The notes below the pieces were generated by a model. That model ran no database searches. It was not told the DNA's origin and worked only from the letters and a program-made list of their open reading frames with translations. The translations under genes were made by a program, and so were the position numbers. A stretch of DNA of 54,606 nucleotides from Acidimicrobiaceae bacterium (GTDB taxonomy: Bacteria > Actinomycetota > Acidimicrobiia > Acidimicrobiales > Aldehydirespiratoraceae): positions 1 through 54,606 of the forward strand of contig VYCW01000102.1 of NCBI GenBank assembly GCA_009843735.1, written 5' to 3'. Shown here piece by piece: positions 1-8,004 of this stretch. Each line of letters opens with the position of its first letter. The stretch's first letter is position 1.

Positions 1-320
1 CCGTCGTTGATGGCTTTGAGCAGGACCATCATGTCGGCGCGGGTGAAGTCGTCTGATTGTTCTGCTGTGAGGATCTCGTCGTAGTAGCGCTCCATGAACA
101 CCACGGCGTGGCTCTTGCTGAGTGGCTGTTGGGGTTTGAAGGTGCCGTCGCCATAGCCGGCGGTCACCCCGGACTCGGCCGCCCACTCCACGGCCTCGAA
201 GGCGTAATGGGCCGGCGGCACGTCCGGGAAGCGTTGGCTCTGAGCGATCGCGGTCGAGCCCGGCACTACCACGACGGCAGCCACCACGCACGCGATGACT
301 GCGACGGCCCGCTTCTTCAT
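1..320 (-). CDS. SLH-domain surface protein, N-terminal part (runs off left edge)
   Basis: The minus strand opens at ATG 320 and reads in frame through base 1, so the C-terminus lies outside the window. The product begins MKKRAVAVIACVVAAVVVVP, a basic start and hydrophobic core typical of a secretion signal, followed by a likely cleavage region near TAIAQS. Next comes an S-layer-homology repeat: FPDVPPAHYAFEAVEWAAESG, then VTAGYGDGTFKPQQPLSKSHAV and a second start at DDFTRADMMVLL. SLH repeats usually bind secondary cell-wall polymer in single-membrane bacteria, so this is probably an exported wall-attached protein. What follows the SLH segment is unknown. Two other SLH proteins lie at the far end of the window. 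Confidence 0.85.
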   Translation of the reverse strand, partial: MKKRAVAVIACVVAAVVVVPGSTAIAQSQRFPDVPPAHYAFEAVEWAAESGVTAGYGDGTFKPQQPLSKSHAVVFMERYYDEILTAEQSDDFTRADMMVLLKAIND

Positions 321-515
321 ATAGCGACTCCCCTAACTGATTTGAGAGCACTTATGGATTCGGTCACTTTATTGTTGCTGACTGGCTCGGGCCCGGCAGT
401 GTCGGCGCGGGCTGCTCCCACGGCTGGTCGGGCTGGCTCCCCCAGCTCAACACCGATCCGGGATCGCCCAGTGCTTGGCTTGGGGGCCGGAATGTGGTTG
501 ACTGGCGTTACCAAG

Positions 516-534
516 GAAAGGAGGTGGTCCAGCT
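516..534 (+). promoter_or_regulatory. Extended Shine-Dalgarno-like element complementary to 16S rRNA 3' end
   Basis: The stretch GAAAGGAGGTGGTCCAGC matches the reverse complement of the usual actinobacterial 16S rRNA 3' terminus at all but one position, and that difference still permits a G-U pair. This is far longer than an ordinary ribosome binding site. The sequence after it does not continue to match rRNA, so it is not a fragment of an rRNA gene. Downstream possible starts are GTG 537 (stops after five codons), ATG 544 (33 codons) and GTG 551 (eight codons). It could be the leader of a tiny peptide or part of a small RNA. Confidence 0.4.
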
Positions 535-543
535 GAGTGCTTT

Positions 544-645
544 ATGCGTTGTGACCTTGGAGGTGGCTGGCCGCTAGCTACGGCAAGCTGGACCGACTGG
601 CGAATCCCCGCCAGCTCCACCCCCGATCAGAGTCGCCGGACCTAG
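544..645 (+). CDS. Possible 33-residue peptide after the rRNA-complementary element
   Basis: ATG 544 opens a 33-codon frame ending at TAG 643-645. The peptide starts MRCDLGGGWPLATASW, continues TDWRIPASS and is rich in Trp and Gly. The strong purine-rich element at 516-534 is about 19 bases upstream of the ATG, longer than normal ribosome-binding spacing, which weakens the case. I recognise no family. An untranslated structured RNA is an equally good explanation. Confidence 0.2.
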   Translation: MRCDLGGGWPLATASWTDWRIPASSTPDQSRRT

Positions 646-772
646 TCACATCCGGCGCGGCGCCTGCGGCTCCTGCCGCGGTGCCACACGGCTCGACCGG
701 GATTTCCAGCAGAAATCGATGCGTGGGGCGGGTCTCTGAGGCCCGCCCCACCTCGCGCCCGCACACGGTACG

Positions 773-1591
773 GTGACCCGGATGGAGGGCCGGTTCACCG
801 TCGATTCGAACACGCTGACCGCCCATCTGGCCCGCCCGGCACGGGCCCCCGCGGTGCAGCCGGCGGCGGTGATTGTCCACGGCTTCCCCACCGAGGCGGG
901 AGGCGGGATCAACTCCACCATGACCATGCCCGCCCTCGCCGACCTGATCGCGGCCGAGACCGGGTTCGCGGCCCTGACCTACGCGTCGAGGGGAGTGGCC
1001 GGATCCGCAGGCGACTTCTCGCTCGACGGCTGGCGGCGCGACCTCGCCGGCGCGGTCGACTTTCTCGCCTCGGAGGTGAGCTGCGACGGGATCTGGCTCA
1101 TCGGCTTCGGAACCGGCGGCGCTCTGGCCGTGGTGGTGGCCAGCACCGACGAGCGGGTTCGGGGCGTGGCCGCGGTGGCCGCGCCGGCCGACTTCGAGGA
1201 CTGGGCCCGCAACCCCCGCAAGCTCCTGGTGTATGCCAGGGAGGTGGGGGTCGTGAGCGACCCCGAGTTCCCCGAGCGGTTCGATCGATGGGCTGCGGAG
1301 ATCCGGTCGGTGCGGGCCGTCGAGGCCGCCGAGTCGCTGGAGGACCGGTCGCTGCTGGTGCTCCACGGCAGCGACGACGAGACCGTGCCCGTCTTCGACG
1401 CCCGGGTGCTGGCCGATGCCCATCCGGGCGCTGACCTGAGGATTATCAGCGGTGCCGGCCACCACCTCCGACACGATCCCCGAGCGGTGGCCGTGCTGCT
1501 CGGATGGCTCGAGCGCCAGCGCCAGTCGCTACTGGCCACGGTTGACGCTACCAGGAACATCGAAGGCGAAGAACGGATACAGTCCGCTTGA
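773..1591 (+). CDS. Alpha/beta-hydrolase-fold protein lacking the nucleophilic serine
   Basis: A 272-residue protein with a complete alpha/beta-hydrolase layout: the oxyanion-side motif VIVHGFPTEAGG near residues 33-44, the elbow strand IWLIGFGTGGALAVV near 107-121, the acid loop LLVLHGSDDETVPV near 200-213, and the histidine loop SGAGHHLRHDP near 230. The elbow normally reads GxSxG; here it is G-F-G-T-G, so the catalytic Ser position is Gly. Acid and His are kept. The protein may therefore be a non-catalytic binding or scaffolding member, or use another residue such as Thr114. GTG 773 is taken as the start, with ATG 782 as an in-frame alternative. It is transcribed convergently with the AT-rich ATPase island downstream. 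Confidence 0.85.
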   Translation: MTRMEGRFTVDSNTLTAHLARPARAPAVQPAAVIVHGFPTEAGGGINSTMTMPALADLIAAETGFAALTYASRGVAGSAGDFSLDGWRRDLAGAVDFLASEVSCDGIWLIGFGTGGALAVVVASTDERVRGVAAVAAPADFEDWARNPRKLLVYAREVGVVSDPEFPERFDRWAAEIRSVRAVEAAESLEDRSLLVLHGSDDETVPVFDARVLADAHPGADLRIISGAGHHLRHDPRAVAVLLGWLERQRQSLLATVDATRNIEGEERIQSA

Positions 1592-1673
1592 CCATCAAGA
1601 ATGCAGGGCATACGATTTTCGCCTTCAACGAGCCAGGATGGATAGGTGACGGCGTCTACTATCGTGCGTTCCC

Positions 1674-2948
1674 TTACGGGAAGACATGAATGCCCTTACT
1701 CCACGCATCCAACGTCCTTCGACTCGCATTGAAGTCGATTGCAGCGTCTGTCTCGTTGCCTGCACCTCTCTGACCGATGACGGTGGTCGCTGGTGGCAAG
1801 CTGAACGCATCACGGCGCTTCTCCAGAACTAGTTGCCGTTGGTGCAAGTGACTACTACGAACTGAGCGAGGATGTAGACGCCACTCAAGTCTTGGCACGA
1901 GTTCATCAGGTAAGTTTGCCAGTTGACTTGCAATTCGTTGTGGGTTAATCGGTTGCCCAGCCACGGCGTTAGATGAGAGTATCCGAAGCGACGACAAATG
2001 ACCGGAGTTTGAGGCAATCATCCCTAAGAAGTGTATCAGTTGCTTGAAATCCAACGAGTCTTGATCCGATAAGAAACTGTCTGCCCACAGCGGAGTAGGA
2101 TCATTGCCACATCGGGCGCAGAACCGACGAGCTGCCGCAGACAGATCACGGTCAGGCCATGGTGCACCCACGAGCAATTCACCCAGGCTCGCTTTCTCGA
2201 TGCAACTCACTATTGAGCATCGCACAGGACTATGAGCTGCCTTCGGAACAACGAGGGGCGACAGTAGCGCGTCCGAGTCTTCTTCGTCCCAGAGGGTCTT
2301 TCCTCTAAGGATCATAGAGATCCGATTCTGTTGTCGAACGCGAAGCTGTCCGACCCAGCGCGGCAGTAGCTTATGCGCGGTTGTCTTGAGATTACCGCGC
2401 CGTTGATTGGGATTGATTCCGCCAACTTGTAACAGGTGATTGTTGCAACCCGTGAGCAATAACATTTCTTCGTCGGTGGCACAACCAAAGCGGCTCATCT
2501 GATGCTCTGAGATTGGACGATGAGGGGAATGTACAAGCTTCGCCCTGTCACGAATACAAGATCCATCTGTAACGATTTCATTGTCACGTGGATGAGTAAC
2601 TATGACACACCGAAGACTCCAACGATCATCAGGATAAACTTGATTGACTCGGAAGAACAGTAGTTGATCTAGCCATAGCCCATCATCCGTCACAAGAAAT
2701 GCACCGAAGTCATCGATAAAGAGCACCGGGATCTTGTCGGGGTGTGACAAATTGTCGAGATGATAGTTGACTTCAGTTCTTCGCATTCGATGCAGATCAG
2801 AGAGACGCCAATGGAGTACTAGCCAGTCAGAGTCTAGTTCATCGATGATGTTGTGAAGCTCTGTCGAGCGACCTGAACCGTCCAGTCCGACAATATTGAG
2901 AGAGTCACCGTCGATCAAGTGATCGACACATCTTTCCGTCCAATTCAC
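1674..2948 (-). CDS. P-loop ATPase with atypical Walker A, possible defence protein
   Basis: A 424-residue protein whose nucleotide-binding motifs lie at the extreme N-terminus: a Walker-A-like GLDGSGRST at residues 21-29, with Arg in place of the usual Lys, and a Walker-B-like PVLFIDDFGAF near 74-84. After the ATPase region (to about 250) comes a helical segment and a C-terminal part containing HQRQLVLEKRRDAF and TTVIGQRGAGNETDAAI. The spacing vaguely recalls degenerate phospholipase-D-like tails attached to some bacterial conflict ATPases, but I would not assign that family without a profile search. It lies 51 bases downstream of the 577-residue ATPase gene in the same direction, and both share the foreign base composition, so they probably act together. 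Function is not recognised. Confidence 0.75.
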   Translation of the reverse strand: MNWTERCVDHLIDGDSLNIVGLDGSGRSTELHNIIDELDSDWLVLHWRLSDLHRMRRTEVNYHLDNLSHPDKIPVLFIDDFGAFLVTDDGLWLDQLLFFRVNQVYPDDRWSLRCVIVTHPRDNEIVTDGSCIRDRAKLVHSPHRPISEHQMSRFGCATDEEMLLLTGCNNHLLQVGGINPNQRRGNLKTTAHKLLPRWVGQLRVRQQNRISMILRGKTLWDEEDSDALLSPLVVPKAAHSPVRCSIVSCIEKASLGELLVGAPWPDRDLSAAARRFCARCGNDPTPLWADSFLSDQDSLDFKQLIHFLGMIASNSGHLSSLRILSSNAVAGQPINPQRIASQLANLPDELVPRLEWRLHPRSVRSSHLHQRQLVLEKRRDAFSLPPATTVIGQRGAGNETDAAIDFNASRRTLDAWSKGIHVFP

Positions 2949-2999
2949 GGGGACAGGCTACAGGATGCAACAGACGACATAGTATAGCTACACGTACGG

Positions 3000-4733
3000 C
3001 TAGTCATACTCGGGACTCCACCGCAGGAGGGCTCGTTGGCGTATCCGCCCGTCTGGGTGACAAATCCCCAAGTCAATCGCATGAGGAATCTCGCCTGGCC
3101 GTGCCGCCACTCCGCTGGTAATCGTATGTCGAACACGCCGCGCTTCAGATGGATACCAGCGTGCGAAGCTACGAAATGTCTGTTGCACGGCATCGCTCGG
3201 GCTTCCCTCCGCTGTGGATTCGTACACACGTTGCAGATCTTCGAGCGAGACCTGGTATGGGACTTCAGCTACTTGACGATCGACCTGATCCGCGACGCGC
3301 GCGCAGGCTTGGCGAGTCAAATGCGGATGTCCACCGTACTCTTCGTATAGGCTATCAAAGAGAGCCTCATCCTCTAACCGCAACCCGCTTCTCTTACCGA
3401 GAACCCGCACCATGTGAGTCATCTCATTGTGTGACATGGGTCCAAGGAAGCGTGCCTTGGCGAAGCCGTACAATTGGTTGTCTCTACTGAATCGCTCAGA
3501 CCTCGTAAAGACTGTAGCCGCAACACCCGCGGCAAGTATGGAGAGACTTCGTTTTCCCCTCTCGCCCCGAATCTGTATGATGCCTCTAAGTTGTTGTAGT
3601 ACCCAGTTCATATCGCTACGCGCATCCATACTTGATCGAGGATTCACGGAGACACTCGAACCGGTTGGCGATACCTGATGAGGAACCCTAGGCAGATCCT
3701 GATTACTGCTAACTCGGCTTTCATCATCGTTATCTGGGGAAAGTTCGTTGGCAAGATCTATCTCATCTAGCACGATGACTACATCGCGATCGATCTTATC
3801 CAGAAGCCAGTTTATCTCATAGATCCATCGTCGTTGTGTCACCCATCTACGATGAGCTTCTTCGGTTTCTATGAACTCTCTATATGATTTCTCGTTCCTG
3901 TATGTGCGCTCGATCTTCCGAATCGAAAAATCTGGATTGAGCATGTCGGTTCCCTTCTTGGGAAGGTGCATACCGAGCCTCTTCGCGATTTGCGCCGTAG
4001 CAACAACCAGAGACTCTCGAAAATCATCGGCGTCGGTGATCGAGTTCAACTGAACATATATTGATTCAATTTGGTTTTCGTTAGTTGTCTCTCGGAGAGA
4101 GTTTCGAACTTGATACATGAGTGAAGTCTTGCCAGCGCGCCGCAATCCGAAAATGCCGACACTTTCGCCGGTTGAAACGAGATCAGTAAGTACCTTTAAC
4201 TCACCGATACGACCAAAAAAGTCTGCAGCGTAGTGTATTTCTCCGCTGTGATCGAAATGATTAATTGATCGCATGAGACGTGCAACCTCAGAACTGATGG
4301 TTGAGTCGTCATATTCCTTTGCTGCTAACTTGTCTGCCAACATGACGAGAATGGGATATGAGAATCGACTCCGATCGCGAACGTAGCTTTGAGCGCGAGA
4401 GCTGGCAGCAATGAGGATCGCTATGTCTTTATCTGCGGACGGACTCTTGCGAAGTTCAGTATGATCTTCTAGTTGACGCAAGACGCGTGGTTGCAGGTTC
4501 TCGTGGGTGGCGACCAATACTGGAATCTCAAGGGTAATGCCGAACTGATCGGCGATCTGTTTTGATGGACGAACACGTAACACGGTACGATTGTCAGTTT
4601 CCCACCTTGCGAAGCAGATTTGTGAGCCGTCTCGTTCAAGTAATGAAAGGAGCGATTCCCCGAAATCAGGATGCTTTTCAACGATCTTGGCTTTGGCATG
4701 TTCAAGCCTGGCTCGATTGACAGTGAGTGCCAT
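3000..4733 (-). CDS. STAND/AAA-like ATPase with N-terminal unknown domain and C-terminal winged-helix-like tail
   Basis: A 577-residue protein. Residues 1-165 are an unrecognised N-terminal domain. FFGRIGELKVLTDLVSTGE at 172-190 leads into Walker A GLRRAGKTS (196-204), and Walker B VVIVLDEID is at 318-326. This FxGRxxEL-GLRRxGKTSL arrangement is typical of STAND/AAA-like signal-transducing ATPases. YGGHPHLTRQACARVADQ follows in the helical lid region, then a tail that could be a winged helix. Such ATPases often sense invaders or stress and drive an effector. The likely partner is the next gene, 51 bases downstream. The start ATG is preceded by CAGGA. Codon use is unlike the neighbouring phosphate genes. 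Confidence 0.8.
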   Translation of the reverse strand: MALTVNRARLEHAKAKIVEKHPDFGESLLSLLERDGSQICFARWETDNRTVLRVRPSKQIADQFGITLEIPVLVATHENLQPRVLRQLEDHTELRKSPSADKDIAILIAASSRAQSYVRDRSRFSYPILVMLADKLAAKEYDDSTISSEVARLMRSINHFDHSGEIHYAADFFGRIGELKVLTDLVSTGESVGIFGLRRAGKTSLMYQVRNSLRETTNENQIESIYVQLNSITDADDFRESLVVATAQIAKRLGMHLPKKGTDMLNPDFSIRKIERTYRNEKSYREFIETEEAHRRWVTQRRWIYEINWLLDKIDRDVVIVLDEIDLANELSPDNDDESRVSSNQDLPRVPHQVSPTGSSVSVNPRSSMDARSDMNWVLQQLRGIIQIRGERGKRSLSILAAGVAATVFTRSERFSRDNQLYGFAKARFLGPMSHNEMTHMVRVLGKRSGLRLEDEALFDSLYEEYGGHPHLTRQACARVADQVDRQVAEVPYQVSLEDLQRVYESTAEGSPSDAVQQTFRSFARWYPSEARRVRHTITSGVAARPGEIPHAIDLGICHPDGRIRQRALLRWSPEYD

Positions 4734-5134
4734 TTATCCTGCCCCTAAGTGACTGTGTGGATCGAATGGATAGTTATCATCAGATATGGATTCTCAGTAG
4801 AGTGGCTGTATAGTACGGAAGTCGAGAATCGTGGTTAGGTGTTCGGTTAACGTGGCGAAAATGGATTTGCGGGAATTTGGTTTTAGCAGGCATCCTGGTT
4901 CTATCTGAACGTTACCTGGGCAGCCGATGGCTGGTACGAACGATACAGGACATGAGAATCGAGTCACGCTCCGCTTGGTCGGGGAAGGGGAGTTGTGTCG
5001 CAACTGTACGTCTGTCAGTAGCCAGAGGCAAGGGTACGTTTGAATGATGGTCTGTGGAAGGGAATGCGGATCCGGTTTGAGCGCCTTGACCGTGGCGTGT
5101 TGGGTTGGCGACGTCTGAATGTGATTGGGGTGGT
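4734..5134. other. AT-rich noncoding stretch upstream of the ATPase pair
   Basis: About 400 bases between the start of the 577-residue ATPase gene and the end of senX3. A 69-codon frame on the minus strand (5003-4794) has no recognisable features and no good ribosome binding site, so I do not call it. The promoter of the ATPase pair should lie here, near 4740-4830, where AT-rich blocks such as TATACA and GATAACTAT occur on the minus strand, but no confident -35/-10 pair can be picked. Confidence 0.4.
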
Positions 5135-6343
5135 CTAGACGGCGCTGTCGATCGGCAGGGTGATGGTGAACTGCGAGCCGTAGCCCTCCCGCGAGGTCAC
5201 GTTCACGTCTCCGCCGTGGTTGAGGGCCACGTGCCTCACGATTGACAGACCAAGACCGGTGCCCCCTGTGTTGCGGCTCCGGGCCCGGTCGACCCGGTAG
5301 AACCGCTCGAAGATCCGGGACTGCTCCGAGGACGGGATGCCGATGCCGTCGTCGGCGACCGACACCTTCAGGTCCCGGTCATGGGTCTCGACCACGACGT
5401 CGACCCGGCCGCCGGGCTCGCTGAACTTCACGGCGTTGTCGAGCAGGTTGAACACCGCCGACTCGAGCTGCCGCCGGGCGCCTCGGATCGGGGAGACGTC
5501 CTGGTCTCCCGAGACGATCACCTTGATGTCCCGCTGCTCGGCTGGCTGGCTGATCCGGTCGGCGGCGGCCGCGACGACCGCACCGATGTCGACCTGCTCG
5601 TCGGACCGGCCGCTCTCGTCCTCCAGCATCGCCAGCGTCAGCAGGTCGTCGATGGTGTCGGCCACCCGCCGGATCTCGATCTGCATACGGGCCGAGAGGC
5701 GGGCGGCGACCTCCGGGGTGGCGTCGGTCGCCAGCGAGTCGGCCAGCAGGCTCAGCGCGCCGATCGGTGTCTTGAGCTCGTGGCTCACGTTGGCGACGAA
5801 GTCGCGCCGGACGGAGTCGATGCGGTGGTGCTCGGTGATGTCGTACACCAGCGCGACCGCCCCGAGCGTCTCGGAGTCGCGCTCGATCGGGCCGGCCTCC
5901 ACCTCGTAGCTGCGGCGGGGCTCGGTGTGAAGCTGGACGGTGGTCGTCACCCGCTCGCCGGCCCGGGCCCGCTCGAGCAGCTCCTTGATCTCCCGGCCGA
6001 CCAGAGCCTCGCCGTGGCGGGCCATCAGGAACTGCTTCGCGGCCGCATTCTGGGCCACCACGCTCCCGCTGCGGTCGCACACCACCAGCCCCGACTGGAG
6101 CCCGTCCAGGCTCGCCTCGAGCCGGCGGGCCGCGGTCTCGGCCGAGACGAGGCCGGCCTCGGCGAGGTCCCCGCGCCGCTGAGCGGCTTCGATGAACCCA
6201 CGAGCCGACCGAGGCGCGTCAGGGCCCGACCGGCCCAGCGGCGACAGGCGCCGGAGCCAGCGGCGCAGCCGGACCCGGTCCAGCGCGATGCCCACGACGG
6301 CGCCGCCCACCACCAGCAGAACAGCGACGATGAGCGTCGTCAT
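5135..6343 (-). CDS. senX3: Phosphate-responsive sensor histidine kinase, SenX3/PhoR type
   Basis: A 402-residue kinase with one N-terminal membrane segment (residues about 3-22), a PAS-like sensor region (about 75-180, SGLVVCDRSGSVVAQN), and the dimerisation/phosphoacceptor motif FVANVSHELKTPIGALSLL. The catalytic ATPase has N-box FNLLDNAVKFSEPGG, G1 VADDGIGIP, F-box IFERFYRVDRARS and G2 GGTGLGLSIV. A single membrane span with no large extracellular loop matches SenX3, which senses phosphate through the Pst transporter and PhoU. It starts 12 bases after the phoU stop, so it is in the pst operon. The cognate response regulator, usually the next gene, is not here; an AT-rich ATPase island occupies that place. 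Confidence 0.9.
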   Translation of the reverse strand: MTTLIVAVLLVVGGAVVGIALDRVRLRRWLRRLSPLGRSGPDAPRSARGFIEAAQRRGDLAEAGLVSAETAARRLEASLDGLQSGLVVCDRSGSVVAQNAAAKQFLMARHGEALVGREIKELLERARAGERVTTTVQLHTEPRRSYEVEAGPIERDSETLGAVALVYDITEHHRIDSVRRDFVANVSHELKTPIGALSLLADSLATDATPEVAARLSARMQIEIRRVADTIDDLLTLAMLEDESGRSDEQVDIGAVVAAAADRISQPAEQRDIKVIVSGDQDVSPIRGARRQLESAVFNLLDNAVKFSEPGGRVDVVVETHDRDLKVSVADDGIGIPSSEQSRIFERFYRVDRARSRNTGGTGLGLSIVRHVALNHGGDVNVTSREGYGSQFTITLPIDSAV

Positions 6344-6355
6344 AAGTGCAGGGCC

Positions 6356-7117
6356 CTAGTCGGCCTTGTCCTCACCGTTGGGGGACATCTCGGCCGGGCC
6401 GGGAGGGAGATCCTGGACGACGGACTCCTCCCGGGTCGGGTGCCTGGTCATCTTGTCCCGCCACGGCATGACGCCGGACACCATGTAGCGGACCCGGTCG
6501 CTGACGTTGACGGCGTGGTCGCCGATGCGCTCGTAGTAGCGGGCGATCAGCGCCAGTTGCATCGCGGGCTGCACGTCCAGGTCCTTGGACCGGCTCACCT
6601 CCAAGAGGTTCCGCACGAACACGCGGTGGAGGCTGTCGAGCCGGTCGTCGATGTCGTCGAGGGCGCTGGCCAGGCCGGCGTCGCGCTCGGAGTAGGAGTC
6701 CACCGACAGCCGGATGAGGCGGATCGCCTCCTCGCTCATCTCCGAGATCAGGCCTCTCAGCTTGGGGGGCAGCTCGGCCGGGAACATCCGGCGGGCTCCC
6801 TTGCAGATGTTGCAGGCCAGCCCGCCAGTCCGCTCCAACTCGGCGGTGATCCACATCGCGGCCAGGATCTGGCGGAGGTCGCCGGCCATGGGCTGCTGGA
6901 GGGCCAGGAGGCTCTGGCACCTCTCCTCGACCTCCAGGGCGGCCACGTCGATGGCATCGTCGTCGTCGATGATCTGCTGGGCCTCCATCAGGTCATACCT
7001 CAAGAGCGCTTCGGTGGCCCTGGCGACGGCGTCACCGGCTCGAGCCGCGAGCTGCACGATCAGGTCGCTGATCTCGTCGATCTCAGCGTGGAATGACTTG
7101 CGGGTCTGCTCGCTCAT
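6356..7117 (-). CDS. phoU: Phosphate signalling protein PhoU
   Basis: ATG 7117 gives 253 residues starting MSEQTRKSFHAEIDEISDLI, the usual PhoU opening; the longer frame to 7276 is an artefact overlapping pstB. Two three-helix repeats are visible, each with the metal-binding-type helix: MAGDLRQILAAMWITAELERTGGLACNICKGAR in the first and LQLALIARYYERIGDHAVNVSDRV-like sequence (AMQLALIARYYERIGDHAVN) in the second. PhoU links the state of the PstSCAB transporter to the sensor kinase and represses the Pho response when phosphate is plentiful. It lies 10 bases after pstB and 12 before senX3. Repeat residues are intact, so it should be functional. Confidence 0.93.
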   Translation of the reverse strand: MSEQTRKSFHAEIDEISDLIVQLAARAGDAVARATEALLRYDLMEAQQIIDDDDAIDVAALEVEERCQSLLALQQPMAGDLRQILAAMWITAELERTGGLACNICKGARRMFPAELPPKLRGLISEMSEEAIRLIRLSVDSYSERDAGLASALDDIDDRLDSLHRVFVRNLLEVSRSKDLDVQPAMQLALIARYYERIGDHAVNVSDRVRYMVSGVMPWRDKMTRHPTREESVVQDLPPGPAEMSPNGEDKAD

Positions 7118-7127
7118 GTTCGAAGCC

Positions 7128-8003
7128 TCAGCCGAACCGTCCGGTGACGTAGTTCTCGGTGCGCTCGTCGGACGGGTTGGAGAAGATCTTCTGGGTGGTG
7201 TCCACCTCCACCAGGATGCCGGTGCGGGTGTCGCTCTCGGAGTGGATGTCGGCGGTGAAGAAGGCGGTTGTGTCACTGACGCGGGCGGCCTGCTGCATGT
7301 TGTGGGTCACGATCATGATGGTGTAGTCCTGCTTGATCTCCTGCATCAGGTCCTCGATGCGGGCGGTGGCGATCGGGTCCAGCGCCGAGCAGGGCTCGTC
7401 CATCAACAGCACGTCGGGGCCCACCGCGATGGCCCGGGCGATGCAGAGTCTCTGCTGCTGGCCGCCTGAGAGGCCCAGCGCCGAGTCCTTGAGGCGATCG
7501 CTGACCTCCTCCCACAGGGCCGCCTTGCGCAGCGAGTTCTCCACGATGTCGTCGAGGCCCTTCTTCTGACCGGCCACCCGGGGGCCGTAGGCGACGTTGT
7601 CGTAGATCGACTTAGGAAACGGGTTGGGCTTCTGGAACACCATGCCGATGCGGCGTCGCACCTCGACCGGGTCCACCCGCTCGTCGTAGAGGTTCGTGCC
7701 CCGGTAGGTGATGGTCCCGGTCACCCGGGCGTCCTTGATGAGGTCGTTCATCCGGTTGTAGCAGCGCAGCACGGTCGACTTGCCGCATCCCGAGGGGCCG
7801 ATCAGGGCCATGATCTGGTTCCTAGGCACATCGAAGCTGACGTCCCGCACCGCCCGGAAGCTGCCGTAGTAGACGTTCACGTCCTCGGAGCGGAACACGA
7901 CGCCGTTGTCGGTCGCCTCCGAGGGCATTCCCGGTGCCGCGCTGGGATCGCCGGCGGCGACCGGACGCTCGATCAAGCGGGGAGCCTCATCGGTCATCGA
8001 CAC
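7128..8003 (-). CDS. pstB: Phosphate ABC transporter ATP-binding protein PstB
   Basis: A 291-residue ATPase with Walker [11 protein letters not shown]-loop [21 protein letters not shown], signature LSGGQQQRL, Walker [14 protein letters not shown] and the H-loop [15 protein letters not shown]. The [11 protein letters not shown] stretch and [12 protein letters not shown] are characteristic of PstB. It energises phosphate import through PstCA. GTG 8003 begins one base after the pstA stop; ATG 7997 is an in-frame alternative. Residues 1-40 form a non-conserved acidic leader longer than in most PstB proteins. Confidence 0.95.
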   Translation of the reverse strand: MSMTDEAPRLIERPVAAGDPSAAPGMPSEATDNGVVFRSEDVNVYYGSFRAVRDVSFDVPRNQIMALIGPSGCGKSTVLRCYNRMNDLIKDARVTGTITYRGTNLYDERVDPVEVRRRIGMVFQKPNPFPKSIYDNVAYGPRVAGQKKGLDDIVENSLRKAALWEEVSDRLKDSALGLSGGQQQRLCIARAIAVGPDVLLMDEPCSALDPIATARIEDLMQEIKQDYTIMIVTHNMQQAARVSDTTAFFTADIHSESDTRTGILVEVDTTQKIFSNPSDERTENYVTGRFG

Positions 8004-8004
8004 T

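Larger units (their letters stand above)
321..772. other. Divergent intergenic region with an unusual rRNA-complementary element
   Basis: About 450 bases separate the SLH gene (minus) from the hydrolase gene (plus). I see no convincing protein gene of normal length. The left part is comparatively AT-rich (350-380). Positions 516-534 carry a long match to the complement of the 16S rRNA 3' end, followed by short possible reading frames and a hairpin, CTGGCG-AATCCC-CGCCAG, at 597-614. The remainder up to 772 is GC-rich with no recognisable feature. Confidence 0.5.
1600..5130. other. AT-richer island carrying two P-loop ATPases
   Basis: Base composition and codon use change sharply near 1600-1650 and return to the GC-rich norm near 5080-5130. 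The island holds only the two minus-strand ATPase genes and about 400 noncoding bases. No integrase, transposase, terminal inverted repeat or tRNA target was seen at either edge, so the mechanism of entry is unknown. The right edge sits immediately after the senX3 stop codon, where a response-regulator gene would be expected in most actinobacteria. Horizontal acquisition is inferred from composition alone. Confidence 0.6.

Noticed and set aside
516-534. Fragment of a 16S rRNA gene on the minus strand
   Set aside because: Similarity stops abruptly outside this short segment; flanking bases do not follow the rRNA sequence.
4794-5003. 69-codon frame upstream of the ATPase pair
   Set aside because: No ribosome binding site, no recognisable features, and a composition resembling noncoding AT-rich DNA.
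7118-7276. Longer PhoU with an N-terminal extension
   Set aside because: The extra residues overlap pstB in another frame and lack PhoU similarity; ATG 7117 starts the family sequence.
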